Shown here one piece after another: positions 46,605-59,515 of a DNA stretch of 64,000 nucleotides. The position numbers were made by a program, and so were the translations under genes. A model generated the notes under the pieces. That model saw nothing but the letters and a program-made list of their open reading frames with translations. It was not told where the DNA came from and made no database searches. The stretch's first letter is position 1; the number at the start of each line of letters is the position of its first letter. This DNA is from Fusarium oxysporum f. sp. lycopersici 4287 (taxonomy: Eukaryota; Ascomycota; Sordariomycetes; Hypocreales; Nectriaceae), in contig NC_030994.1 in NCBI RefSeq assembly GCF_000149955.1, forward strand, positions 2,596,366-2,660,365. The letters are read 5' to 3'.

Positions 46605-49600
46605 ACTAGTGGTCTAAAGAGATAACATAATTAGACTAGATTTAGATAATTTAGTATAACAAAAGCTCAGGTTCTGACTACCTTACATATCTGCGAAGTA
46701 CTCTTATGTTCGGTAACTTTTAAGATAAGTTTAGTATTAATCAGCCCTAAACTTTGACTATTTGTCATGTGTTTTTGGCATGTTCTTCTCCATGGTTCAC
46801 TTTGCATATATACCGTGGCAATGCTGCTATCAGGTAGCTTACTGTCCGTCAACATTCAGTGGTAGGGTTCAGCTATGATCGGTCGTGCTCTGCTGTGTTC
46901 CGTTGGCGATCCAAAGTAATAGGGTAGCTCATTGGCGATGTTACATAGGTAGGTAGCCGATCACATGGCCATCGCTTCAAGCGGCTGAAAGGCAATACGT
47001 GAGCATGGGAACCTTGAAGCACGCACGCGAGAATGGATACTCGTCCACTTGCCAAGTAACGATAACTATGCCGCATTCCGCAGAAGCAGCATGAACCAGT
47101 CGAAAGAAGAAAAAGTGGCTGGGCTCGGGCGGAGCGGTTCATCGGAATCGGCGCGGGCCTTAAGCTACAGTATACTTACGAACTACTTTCCAGATCTTGA
47201 CTCGGCCGAGGCAGCGGAGGCGACAAAGAATGTGTCGATAGGTGCTGAAAGAGAGAATTGTATGCGTGGTGTCGGACGGGAACCCCGCGGCAAGGCAAAT
47301 GGTTGGATATTGAGGCTTTGACTGACTCGTGGTGATGGATATTTAGTGGTTGAAGTTGAAGGGACGGGTACACCACATGTTTGCTGAGTCAAGAGTGGCC
47401 ATTGGAGGCTCTTTGTGCTAGTGAGTATGCAGGTATATGGGTTCTTTGATCTGGCGCATATTTATCGTTGATGTTGATGCTGAAAACGATATCGTGACGA
47501 ATGGCTCTTGGACTGGTGGATGTTGTATTGTAATAAATAGCATCGGCGATTTGCTCTATTCGGCGAACTAGGTAGCCTCATGCAAGGCGATTCATCGTAG
47601 CACTGCATATTTACAGGCCACAACATGCACCTTCTACCGAGATGCGGGTCCTTCAAGTAAGACAAAGGCTGAGTGAGAAGTTGAGTGAGACCTTGATAAG
47701 GCTGCAGAATTACACGTCAACTTCAAGACAATTGATTCTCTGCATTAAAGTCGACATCGACCTCGTTGGAATTTGTACCCTAGACCCTAGACCGAGACCT
47801 GAACCTTGACTACCGAGACAGGAAAAGACCCACGGATGCTTCCCCGGGCACCCAAGCAGTTGGTGTCGAATCAGAGCTTAAAGTTCGGCCTAGGCTTTTT
47901 GGCTTGGTCTGATTTCCAAGGATCTCATGCCTTGTCATGGATGCATGGCACGTGTAGGGAGGATCAGATCGCGCGAGAGAGAAATGGAATGATTCTCAAA
48001 TGTTGTCAGTTTCAAGATGGAAGAAAACAGATGAGAGAATAGTGACTGATTGTGATGAAAACACACGGATACTAACGCCAAGAGTAGAAAACGTGATGGG
48101 CTCATGCATGATGCATTAGCTGCGCTGCATCCTCGGTCATGGGATTCTCTTTCTGGAACGATTTCGCTCTCAACCCCCGCCTGTAGTCATAGTGCAGTAA
48201 TTGTCGTACAGTCCCTCAATCAACCAACGTCTGCAAGAAAATCCCCTCATGGAACGTTCTGATCAGATTGCAAAAACTCTATCAGAATTGATACCCAAGA
48301 TATCCCCTCTGATCGACAAAACTGGGCATTAACTCTAGAGCTCCCACCTTAGCTCCGCCGCCCAACAGAGGAAAATCTGTACGAATATTGACTCGAGTGT
48401 GCCGTGGTACGTAGTAGGTACTTTTGGCGGGTTTTCTGGCTGCAACGTAAAAGCATGGCAGAGGTACAGGTACAGAGTACCTATGGATATGCAAATGGCT
48501 GGGGTTTGCAGGGGATATTTTGTATGCGACGCGGGCCGAGCGGTTGAACCGTTGAGGGATGAACGGCGGGTACTCGATACTTTTGTGTACCGATTGAGGC
48601 TTGTGAAGACGAAGCGTGGTAACCAACGCCATGGACATACCCTGCTCTTTGCTTTTTTGCTCAAGTAAGACCTCATCTTGTGACTATTATGATGAGTTAC
48701 TTGAGAAGAGAGAGAGAGAGATACGAATTGCTGTTCATGACTCCCTGCTTTTGTTTAGCTTGAGGCAAACAGTTCGTGTCAAGTTTAGCTGAAGCTGGAA
48801 TCGCCAATCAGACTTATGAACTCGACTTTGAAAGACGGGAGAGAGATGGACTAACCCACCAGCAACCCTTCCACTGGGTTCGGCTCTGAGAGGAATACAG
48901 CGGTTGAAAGTATCTCTACCTTCAGCTCGACTGCACTCTCACTGAGATTGCAGTACAGCTACAAGATGACCTGAATCAATTACTGCTATTCTTAAGTGCT
49001 AGACTAATACAGCCCCACACCCTCTATCCCATCCCATGTGCCAACCCGAGTTCAGGTCCAGCCCGCGCCATTCAAGGCCCATCTCCCGTCCGCACTCTCT
49101 CTTTCTGGCCTCTCTGAGAGAGGTTTTTGAGTTTCCCCCAAATTGCCTCTTGAGAAAAAGGTCTCTTTTCTTCTTTCTCTCCCCTTATCTTTGCTTTTTG
49201 AACGTGTGTGAGAGAGACAAAAGGGCTTTGACCAGGGTCTATTGTGTTGTATCGTGTGCCCGTTATTCACTAAACAAAGTTACACGTTCTTATTTCGATT
49301 CTCTCTCTACAGCCACGACCCCTCTGTCTCTGATTGAGCTGAACTGTCTTGCTCCGACGATCATTGAAATTATCCGGCACTCGAATGTCAACGACAACAA
49401 CAGCAACTCTTCCTTAGAATCGAGTCGAGTCTCTTTTTGCTTTATGGCTTTATCATGTAAGTTTGGTTTTATTGTTACTTTATGACATCAGATCCACCCT
49501 TTTCAAGATTGTCTATGTTCGAAACTCGACAAGGTACTCCATGCTTGTCTGTCTCGCCAGGCCTCAGGTTGGTCTGGTTACTGGTAATTAATTACAGTGC

Positions 49601-49956
49601 ACAGCACACTTGGACTAACTAGCATAACATGGCAATCTAATGTTGTTGATGGTGGGATGGCACAAGCCAACTAATTCTCTCTCTTTTCATATCAATCACT
49701 TCTCCAGTTCGGACTCGCCGCGTTCCCTTTATTCTCTCTTTCCCTTCCCCATTCATTTCCATCTTGTCTCGATCTCTCTCCACCACGCGCGCCCAGCATA
49801 ACCCACGATATGCGCGCCGACTTACTCAACCTCTGAAACGCTCGCTGCTAACTCAATGCCTTGATTGCCAGCTCCTCTATCGCTTTGAGCACCGTCAGCT
49901 CTGCCCTCTCCTGACGTGACGACAGGCAACGCGCCTGCGAGCGGCCTTGCCGTGTC
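46605..49956. other. Intergenic and probable long 5' leader of RasGEF gene
   Basis: 3.35 kb with no recognised gene. A GA microsatellite lies at about 48703-48721. The last 1 kb is pyrimidine-rich and looks like a promoter and leader. It contains an upstream ATG frame of 149 codons (49036-49485). A plausible 5'-UTR intron has its donor GTAAGTTTG at 49457 and its acceptor CTTCTCCAG near 49707. Confidence 0.45.
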
Positions 49957-52900
49957 ATGGAGGCCCTGGAGTCTTCGACGTCCGCGGACCCGCTGACACC
50001 AGCGTCTGGTCTCAGCGCGCCGCCCCCAGTCCCAGTCCCTATACCATCACCTCCTCCAGCTGCAACTACTGTCAAGGATCCGTTGTCAACCAAATCGAAG
50101 GATCAGTCAAGGTCTCGTTCCGGCTCAGGCGCTATCGCTGTCGCAGCCCCCAACGTGACTGCTGCCGTAGCAGCACTCAAGAAAAAGGAAAACACCAGCC
50201 CTGGCTTCTCGACGCCCAGTAAGTGGCCTTCTGTTAGGTCCACCAACACCGCGCGCATGCCCACGACTATTGTTGCGAAACCCTTGGTTCCTCTCTCAGA
50301 ACGAAGAATACACCAGAAGAAACCCACAACTCGAAGTCTCAAGGACTCAGATTCCAGCCTAGATAATCAGGGCAGTCTGTCCCGATGGGAGATAACTCCA
50401 GACGGTGGATCGGCAGGTCGTGAAGGACGTCAATTCACTGTCGCCAACGTCGGGAACAATGGTCGGATATATTTGAGGTAAGTGAAGGGTTGATTTATCG
50501 CGTGTTTCCATCTAGTGCCTCATTTATCCCTTGGGAAATGTCACTACCAGCCACATCCCCGCTCTCCCTTCACTCTGCGGTCTTTGCTTGCGCTTTGTGG
50601 GGAGATGTCTTAGCTGAGCTCTTATTGTGATCCCTTCTACCTGTCGCCTTGGGGATAGCAACGTGGCTGGCACGAAACACGACGCTCGCTCGTATTTTTG
50701 ACATCTGCGTTCCACAAACGACTGACTCTCATTCTCCAGGCCGACCGTTCGCCCTGCGTACCAGCGAACTCCTCAGCCTCAATTCGTCTTTCCGATTACA
50801 CCTCCCAGTACCGCAGGCTTGGATGCGATCTCTAGTAAACAACTTCTAGACGAGACGAGTGAACTTCACGTTAGTCAGTGGACACCAACACCGGAACCTT
50901 CACCCTATGGCGGTAACCGATCATACTTCGATCACGATTCTCAGTATCCGCTCCGGCCCGTGAAACATCGACGCGCCCTCTCCGATAGCACGGTTCACGA
51001 GGTGTCCGCTGCGAAAGATTCGGAACCCGGGGCCTTCAAGATCGTCATTTCGAAGCCATTGGAGGAATACCGACCTCGGACTATGGAAGATTTCGATTCG
51101 ACTTCTGATCCTCTTCTCGACATTACGATACCTTCGTGGCGCATAGGAGTTCCCCGATTCACGGGAAGAGGCACACCAATGATTCGTGGATCCTCGTACG
51201 CTCCCACTGAGGAGTTTCGCTCAAGTAGCGCCTCGCTACTGAGCCGACCTCAGGGAGTGCTAAATAGCTCGCATCCTGATATAACATCTTCAAGGAGGCC
51301 GAGTTCTATGGCTGTACCGATGTTGCGAATTTCTCGAAATATATCCGCTATGACTCAGACTCCTTCAACTACACAACCTTCTCGAACCATTCGCCCAAGC
51401 TATCAATCGAATTCTAAAGTTGAACCCGCCATGTTCGATGATCTCACATTTAAGCCGGCCTGCGATGATCGAACCTTAGTCAAATATTCCGCAGCAACTG
51501 GTGCTGTTATAGCTGCCACACCACCGCGTCTCGTTGCCGAAATCACATCACCCAGTTTCCTCGATTACGAACTTATCTCAGACTTCTTCCTGACTTTCCG
51601 AGCGTTTCTGGAGCCCGTGGATCTTCTTCGTATGCTTATTGCAAGACTGCGCTGGGCTTTGGCTCGTGATGATGAGACAGGCATGGTTGTTCGCGTTCGC
51701 ACATTTGTTGCCCTTCGACACTGGATTCTCAACTATTTTATGGACGACTTCGTTGTGGATTATAACCTCCGACAGACTTTCTGCGAACTACTCAACGATT
51801 TTGTGGATGAACTTTCGCAATGCAACCGGTCTCGAAAGGTTCAGCTGAAGATTCTTGGAGAGTTAAAGAAGTGTTGGCGAAGGGTTTGCGCACTATACTG
51901 GGATGGCCCGAATTTCGACGATACTCTTGATTCCAGCGTTCCTATTACCCCTGGTGGTATTGCTGGACATCGTGATCCCAGTCTGGATCCATCTTTCTGG
52001 GACCGTGATGATGGCGAAACACCCCGTATCGAAAGTCTACTACCACTCAGAAAGAGTCCTGCCGAACGAACCAGTTTCATCGCCGATGTTTCTCGAGCTG
52101 GCCATGTTGGAGATTCTGTTGTGGTTGAGCACCGTCCTAGCACCCCTGAACGGCAAACCGCGAGGGACTCAGCCGAACAGCAGACATCGCCAATTAGCAT
52201 GACTAGCATGGATATCATTTCGTGCTCTTTCCCAAGCAAGATCAAACCTGCTCAGCCTCATCAGACGAACCCTCTGGGTGCTCACCCTGTATCGACTTCA
52301 GGCTACCATACTGGACCAGTAGCTACGACTCCTCGTGCCCTTGTTGGCAAGCGTGTACGACCCCAAGCTGCTCACAAGCGCAACAACAGTTTGACCGATT
52401 CTCTGCGAGAACACAGCACGGATAAACTGTCATTCAAGGATCAAGAGTTCATGATGACAGCCCCATATGGAGGAAGTCTTGTCCGAGGAAATTTGTTACC
52501 TCCTGGCCAGGCTTTTGTCGATGTGGAACCGGATGAGTTTTCTACCAGCTTGGTACCTTCGCCCAACCTTCACCCTGAAAGTCGAAGCCTTGTTAAGGAA
52601 AGAATACCCGCTGGCGCGATGTCTGGACATGGTATGAAGAAGCTACTGGGAACCGTTCGAAGAGCCTTGAGCACTAGGGGACAAGGCATGTCTCCCACTC
52701 AGGGGAGCCTTGTTAGCCTTGGCAACATCGGTCCCCGTGGCGCAGTAACGAATCGCATCCCTGGAACGGCTGTCGTACCTCAGAGCCGCCATAGACCTAA
52801 TGGTGCTCGCCCTACTGTCAGAATTGACTTGCTCGGTGCTGAGATCGTCGAGGACTTCAAGAAGGCGGTACGAGATGAGGCTGCTGCTGAAGCTGATCGT

Positions 52901-55648
52901 CGCGGATTGCCACCACCAATGTCTCCTAACCCATCTTTAACTCCTACCGGGGACTTTCACTACTCGGCTGCTCATACGGATACAACCACCTATGATCATA
53001 TTACACACGAACATAGACACCGACCGGTTAGCGACATGGCTATTACTACAGGCAGCAAATCCATTGTGATTGTGGATGACACAACACCTTTTGACCCATC
53101 GCTTCTCCACCGAATTCCTAACAGCAATGCTTCTGTTGAGGCCTTCGCGGATACTTTTAAGTTGACGGAAGGTGATCCAACTCCTCCCTCTACTCCTCCT
53201 GCTGGCAATGGCGGAAACACACCTCGACGGTCTTCATACCTCCTCAACCAACATGTTGTTCGGCCATCGTTGGATGAAGATCCTCTGCCACCATTTGTCC
53301 CTGACTTCGAGACCCTCGCCCCTGTCACTAGCGCACCCATGTCAGAGGATGGCAGCCGAGTCTCATACTCGACAGCAGCTCGAAGTACTCGCAACCGCCC
53401 TCCTGTGTCGTATCAGAACCACCAACGCAACAAATCTGGTAGGACTCATCGGTCTTTGAACTCGATCCTTCGCCGCCGCAGCTCATTCACAAACGGCCTC
53501 GCTCGCCGATCCACAGTCCAGAGCTTCGATGCCACAACAGTCTCTGCACAATCGATCGCGGAACCTGAGCCTGAGGAGCCTATGCCACCGCCTCTGCGAA
53601 TTCTTCGACGACGACCTGGAGGAGACCTGCGAGCTGCCACGAACGTGGGAGAGCTAGACCCTGTTACGTTGAGGAGATCGCAATCTGTGGGATCATTGAC
53701 AACATATTCCGAGTCCATTCGTGGCTCTTTCATGCAGAGCCCTCGGGTGGCGTCTTTTGGACGTGGTTCTTTCGGCCAAGGCTCAGTCGTCTCCATTGAG
53801 TACGTGCAGCCTAGAAGTGAGGCCTTCTCTGTCGGACAACTTGCAGACAAACCGAAGCGAGAGCTTTCACTATTCAGCACTCACTCATCCAAGCCAGCTA
53901 TGCGCCCCTCGTTCGAAAAAGAGGCACAGAAACTGGCTCAAATCCCGGATGATGATGACGACGGTGGAATCGAGTCTGCTTTAGCCAAGCTTGAGGGCAA
54001 GCTCCCCGAGAAGAAGTCACACAAATCGGCTGTCAGCCTTCAAGCTCCCCCTCAGACAATTGGCGAGGTCATGCTCGCTTCAGAGCAGTCAGAAGTGGAT
54101 CGCAAGAGGAATCACCATGAACAAGAGCTGATGGTCAGGGAGACATTCATGCTGGACCCTGAGGATAGTGAACCAGAGCCTTTGATTGAGCCGCAAGACC
54201 AGAAACTTTCGCCTGAGAGACCTACAACCGAAGCGAGATCATTCTTGACTGGTTCTTCGCGCGAGTCGTACTCTTCTGTCCCCATTCTTGATCGAGACTC
54301 GGCAAAGGGTCGTCCTTGGACCAACATGTCCATCCTCGAGGGCTCAGATGAAGAAACAACGCCTCGACCACACAAGACCGTCTTGTATACCGAAGATGGA
54401 GGCGACTCGCAGCATGCTTCTTACGACTTTATTGAGAAGACTCGGAGCATTGAAGGCATCAAGCCTGGCAACACTGCTCCGTCAGTGGATGAGGATCAAT
54501 CTTTCCTTGACGATGACAGCGATCTTTCATCGGAGATGTCTGCAGAAGCCCTCGAATACGACGACTCTGAATACGGCGATGGTATTTTGCCTCGAGTGAA
54601 GCTCCCTGCTCATCCCCTTGGCTCACCCGCTCCACCTCCTAACCGCAAGCCTCCTTCTCCTCCCATGACTTTGGTGCAAGCACTGGAGATGTCTCCTCCT
54701 CACTGCTTCACAGTCCCTGAGTTACATGAGGATCAAGTTTGGGGCCAGAAGCCTCTTCCTCCAACTCCAGAGACTACGCCTACCGCTGCGTACGTTCAGA
54801 CAGCTGATCAAACATCAGCCGATGCACTTCGTCAAGTTGCTAAGGTAAACTCCTTCGAGAGCAACAAGTATTCTGCTCACTTGCCATTCATCCTGGCCTT
54901 TGACTCAGAGATTCTCGCTCAACAGTTCACACTCATCGAAAAGGACGCGCTGAACGAGATTGACTGGAAGGAACTCATTGACATGAACTGGAAGGATGCT
55001 GCTCATAGCGACTCTCGCTCGTGGGTTGACTTCCTTCGTAACTCTGACGCCCATGGTGTTGAAGTAGTCATTGCGCGCTTTAACATCATGGTCAAATGGG
55101 CCATATCTGAGATTGTCCTGACGCAAGGCCTGGAGGAGAGAGTACGATGCATCACCAAGTACATTCATATCGCTACTCACTGTCGCCGTTACCGCAACTT
55201 TGCTACCCTCGCTCAGCTCACCATCGCCCTGTCGAGTAACGAAGTCGCTAGACTCACCAAGACCTGGCAGCATGTCGCTCCTCAAGACCTGAAGACACTG
55301 CAAGACCTTGAGAAGCTGGTCACCCCCATGCGCAACTTCTACAACCTACGTGCGGAGATGGAGGTCGGCTCTGACCAAGGCTGCATTCCTTTCGTCGGCA
55401 TTTATACCCACGATCTGCTTTACAATGCTCAGCGACCATCTGAGATGGCTGGTTCACCTACAACGCCTCCCCTGATCAACTTTGAACGATGTCGCATTGC
55501 GGCCTCTGTTGTCAAGACACTGCTTAGGTTGTTGGAGGCTAGCACCCGATACAAGTTCCAGCCCATTGAAGGCATCACTGAACGCTGTCTCTGGATGAGC
55601 GCTTTGAGCGACGAGGACATTCGACGTCACTCGGAAATGCTCGAATAA
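49957..55648 (+). CDS. LTE1: RasGEF (CDC25-homology) exchange factor, Lte1-like, 2 exons
   Basis: Guanine-nucleotide exchange factor for a Ras-like GTPase. In yeast Lte1 promotes mitotic exit upstream of Tem1. Exons 49957-50477 and 50740-55648 give 5430 nt or 1809 residues. The N-terminal 400 residues are disordered and Ser/Pro-rich. The RasGEF-N (REM) domain lies at about 415-530 (DDRTLVKYSAATGAVIAAT, FFLTFRAFLEPVDLLRML, RHWILNYFMDDF). About 1000 residues of low complexity with many Ser/Pro and acidic sites follow, likely phosphorylated. The catalytic domain spans about 1550-1805 (LPFILAFDSEILAQQFTLIE, RFNIMVKWAISEIV, YIHIATHCRRYRNFATL, CIPFVGIYTHDLLYNAQR). The placement of both domains at opposite ends of a very long protein is the Lte1 layout, but a divergent Cdc25-type RasGEF is possible. 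Confidence 0.85.
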
Positions 55649-56812
55649 ACTCCACAACCATGTGGCTTACCTACCACATTTTCACAATTCATACACATAC
55701 GGGAACGATAATAACGATTTATGACTCACCGACCCAAACGGCGTTTCATTTCCTATGTTTCAACACCACAAGAAGAGCATAACCAGCATGCCTTCACATT
55801 ATACCCATCTCATAACTCGTTCACATATCACCCCACCAGGAGTTTCTCTTTTCTCCCAAGACATACAACATAATCATCATTACAATCAACAGCATCTGGG
55901 ACACAAAGCAAGGAGTTGGGCAAGCTTTTTTTTTTTTGGTGTATTTCGCACGATTCATCTATGGGGGTTTCTCTTATCCTGGTTTTTGATCATACCCGCA
56001 CTGCGCAAGCGTCATATTGCGTCTTGTTCCTTTTTTTGGTTTCTCAGTTAATAGAACGGCCAATTTTGGATTCACTTTAATTAGTGTTAACGATAGGCGG
56101 GGATAAGGGGAGTTAGTTGTTGATATATCATAGGGATTAGGATGAGTAGATGTAGTGAGGATTGACAATGGATACCATGTTTACCATGAGTTGGTTCTGT
56201 GTTTTGTGAGCTCTTATGTTGTTAACTACGTGATAGATGATTCACATCCTTGATGACGCTGGTTCAAGTACTGATCATCACCAACTTGGTCTACAGAAGT
56301 TTTACCAGTAAACAAACACAAGACTTCACAGGCATATTTACTGCACTTAATCATGTCATGGGCAAACCCAGGTCAGACGACTCATATTTTGACTTTTCTC
56401 GCATCAATACAAATTCCATAGAAACGAGGCGGGATAACGATCAAGTCCATCCCCTCAGCAGCGCAGGGCTTTCCCTCTCCATCCCAAAACAAGGAGGAGA
56501 GTATCTTTCCCTCATTAGCACCGCCGAGTTGAAAACCTCAATTCCCACGGATGTTAATTCGTAAGATAGTCAGCAAGAAGAATTGTGTTATCGAAAGGGG
56601 GGAAAGAAAAGGTTAACGTTGTCGAATAGTTTGATTGAACCACAACACACATCCACACGCTTTTCTGCTCTCTCTCTCTCGTCGTAAAACCGTTCCAAAA
56701 TTCAATCTCTGTTTTGAATTTGTTTTGGTATCCTCTTTTTTGAATTCTTGTTTTACCAGTCAATGGCAGGCTCTTGGTGTCCCTGGCCATCACCCTCCTG
56801 GGCCTCAGTACC
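55649..56812. other. Convergent intergenic
   Basis: 3' flanks of the RasGEF and RPS0 genes. It contains a T run at about 55926-55937. No gene is recognised. Confidence 0.5.
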
Positions 56813-57378
56813 CTACCACTGAGACTCCTTGGGGGCCTCGGCGGAAGCAGCCCACTCAGTGTTGGCGGGGGCAGCACCCCACTCCTCACCGGCAGCACCG
56901 TCCCAGCCGGGGGCAGCGGCACCGGTGGCACCAGCGAAGCCAGCGGCGGGAGTCTCCCAGTCAGCACCAGCGGAGTTCTGGAAGCCGGACTCGATAGCAG
57001 CGGGACCCTCCTCGTCAGCGCCGGGGAGCTTCTCCTCCTCAACCTTGTCCTCAGCCTCAGCCTCGGGGTCACGGTCTGCGAGTGGTTAGTATGTATTGCT
57101 GGTGTTAGTTGATGGGAAACATACAGAAGTAAAGATCGACCATGACGTCCCAGGGGGTCTCGCGGTTGTAGATGGTACCACGGAGACGGAGGACCTCACG
57201 GGCGAGCATCCACCAGACGGCACCAATGGCGTGGCGACCCTTGTTGTTGGTGGGGATGGCAACGTCAACGTACTCGGTGGGAGAGTCAGTGTCGGCGAGG
57301 GCAATGACGGGGATGTTGACGTAGGAAGCCTCCTTGATGGCCTGGGCGTCGGTGCGGGGGTCGGTGACGATGATCAGA

Positions 57379-57410
<32 letters not shown>

Positions 57411-57919
57411 GGTGAAGGAACCGGGGGTGAAGCGACCAGCGATGGCGGTGGCACCAGTGTGGGCGGCGAACTTGAGGACGGCACGCTGACCGTAGGGACG
57501 GGCAGAGATGACACAGATATCGGCGGGGTTGTCGACGGCAGCGATGATACGGGCAGCCAAAACGATCTTCTCCCTGTAAGATGCGCTATTAGCAATTGTG
57601 TGCGAAAACATTTGGTGTTTTGGTTTCAAGATTGTCTGCCCCTCCTCCGAATAGCTTCATTTTTTCGCAATTCGAACATGCGCTTTCAACCATCCCTCTG
57701 AACAATCTTGAAGCCCAAAAATTCCACCAAAATTCCAATTCAAACATACCAGGTCTTGCCAACGTTGATGACGTTGACACCATCGGCACGGGTCTTCCAG
57801 AGGTAGTTCTCCATGTGAACCTGGAGGTTCTTGGAGCCGAGGTGGCACTGAGCAGCCAGGAGGGTCTCAATGTCCTGGCTGGTAGCGTTGAAGAGGGCGG
57901 GCAGGTTGGAGGGAGCCAT
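56813..57919 (-). CDS. RPS0: 40S ribosomal protein S0 (uS2), 3 exons
   Basis: Cytosolic small-subunit ribosomal protein uS2, needed for 40S maturation. Exons on the minus strand: 57919-57750, 57573-57125 and 57075-56813, totalling 882 nt or 293 residues, normal for ascomycetes. The N-terminus is [17 protein letters not shown], followed by [17 protein letters not shown], then [49 protein letters not shown] and [13 protein letters not shown]. The acidic, Ala/Gly/Trp-rich tail carries EW/DW repeats ([22 protein letters not shown]), as in S0/SA proteins. Codon use is strongly biased to C-ending codons, consistent with high expression. It is divergent from the mitochondrial uS15 gene. Confidence 0.97.
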
Positions 57920-58289
57920 CTTGACGGGTTATCTTCTCTTGTCTTGGGTGACGAAAAGGAAGGATGGCTTGGAAGGTGACGGCGAAGAGGATTGTGGTGT
58001 TGCGTGCAAAGAATCGCAAATCGAGAAGTTCGCGACGGAATTTTGAGACCACCAAAATGTGTGTGGTGGGAAGCCCTGATGGCCCTGAATCCGCTAGGCT
58101 AAACATGGGCTAGCTAAGCGATAAGAGTTCAAGGTGCAGTATCTCCACGTGATGGCGACGCTAAGCCGTTTTGGTACTCAGCGGGCTTCTGGTACGGCAT
58201 TGGCAGGGTGGGCTAAGGAAAATTTGGGGCGGGCTTTGGACGACAATCCATCAGTCTCTGTATCAAAGCAGTAGGTTCATGCTTCAATC
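57920..58289. promoter_or_regulatory. Bidirectional promoter, cytosolic S0 and mitochondrial uS15
   Basis: 370 bp between the start codons of two small-subunit ribosomal protein genes, one cytosolic and one mitochondrial. GCTAGGCT and GGGCTAGC words near 58095-58115 form an imperfect inverted pair. No TATA box is obvious. Confidence 0.55.
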
Positions 58290-59296
58290 ATGCCCCCTAG
58301 AATACCGGCGCTGCCGCGCTTTGGCACATTGAACCGTATGTATTTATATTGCCATTAGATTCTTCAATGCTAATCAATTGTTCAGTCTGCCTCCGACCCG
58401 CCGCAAAGCCCGCTACCCCGAACTTTCTCCCCATCGTCCAAACGGCCAACTTGTCCCAGCGTGAGAAGAAGCGCAAGGCGAAACAGGATCCCTACCGATG
58501 GGCTCAGGCTCAACAGCGAAAGGCTGCCAATGTGCAACGGCGTGAGGAGCTCGCCCGTGAGAGGGATGAGGCGTGGGGTGATCCTGTCAAGGGAAAGACA
58601 ACTCCCTTTATAGAGTCTCTTGAATCGGCTGGCCAAGAGGCTACATCCCGTGTTCCTGTGGATGGAAGTGGAAACCCGCTCGCCGAAGCACATGAGCTAC
58701 CGACATCTCCGGAACTACGAAACTACTTCCTTACCGACTCAGAACTCACTGAGGCTGTCAAGCACGCATATACCCTTACCAAGCCCATGATCGGCGTGGT
58801 CGAGTCACAGATGGAACCCGGAAGGGGAGAGGATAAGACGAAGCAACACGAGCAGCGCCACCAGAAGGCTATTGAGGCTCTGCGCCGTATCACATCGCTC
58901 AGTAACAGCAGCGCAAAGGACCGCTTCCACGCCAACGTGAGACGAATCGTTGAGGAATTTGGTCGTCACAATACAGACCTGGTTCTGCAGGGCAAGCCAA
59001 AGTCAATTCATCCCAACAAAGTGGACATGCCACCCCGAAGCGGTCCTGATACAGGCAGCTCCGAGGTCCAGATTGCTATCTTAACAACCAAGATCAACAA
59101 CCTCTCTCAGGCTCTGCAGATCAACAGAGGATACAAGGATAAGCACAACAAGCGAAACTTGAGATTATTGCTGCACCGAAGGCAAAAGCTGATGAAGTAC
59201 ATGGACCGCAAGGAGAGGGGAAGTGAGCGATGGACTCACATGGTTGAGAAGCTGGGTCTTACACCTGCGACATGGAAGGACCAGATCTCGCTGTAA
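58290..59296 (+). CDS. MRPS28: Mitochondrial ribosomal protein uS15m, 2 exons
   Basis: Mitochondrial small-subunit ribosomal protein of the uS15 family (yeast Mrps28). Exons 58290-58335 and 58386-59296 give 957 nt or 318 residues. The first exon encodes MPPRIPALPRFGTLN, a basic start without acidic residues that fits mitochondrial import. The uS15 core is C-terminal (about residues 225-300): DTGSSEVQIAILTTKINNL, NKRNLRLLLHRRQKLMKYM. A long charged N-terminal extension (REKKRKAKQDPYRWAQAQQRKAANVQRREE) is usual for fungal mitochondrial forms. The intron acceptor TTCAG at 58385 restores NLCLRPAAK. The gene symbol follows yeast. Confidence 0.92.
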
Positions 59297-59515
59297 GACA
59301 GGGCGGGAGCTGAGATGATTTTGTAGAATAACTTGTTTCTCTCTATGTACAATACAAGCCACCTGAAAGATGGAGCGACGATGCCGCCTTTTGCATCTAC
59401 CTATCTGTCCTTTGCGCCAGTGTGGGAACTAATCCGTGCCATTACGAGCTCAGTTGCTGCTATACTACACAAAATCCTGCTAAAAATGAAAACGATGCCA
59501 ATACTCATACTCGAT

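Noticed and set aside
48703..48721. GA microsatellite
   Set aside because: Real but short and ordinary; no sign of function.
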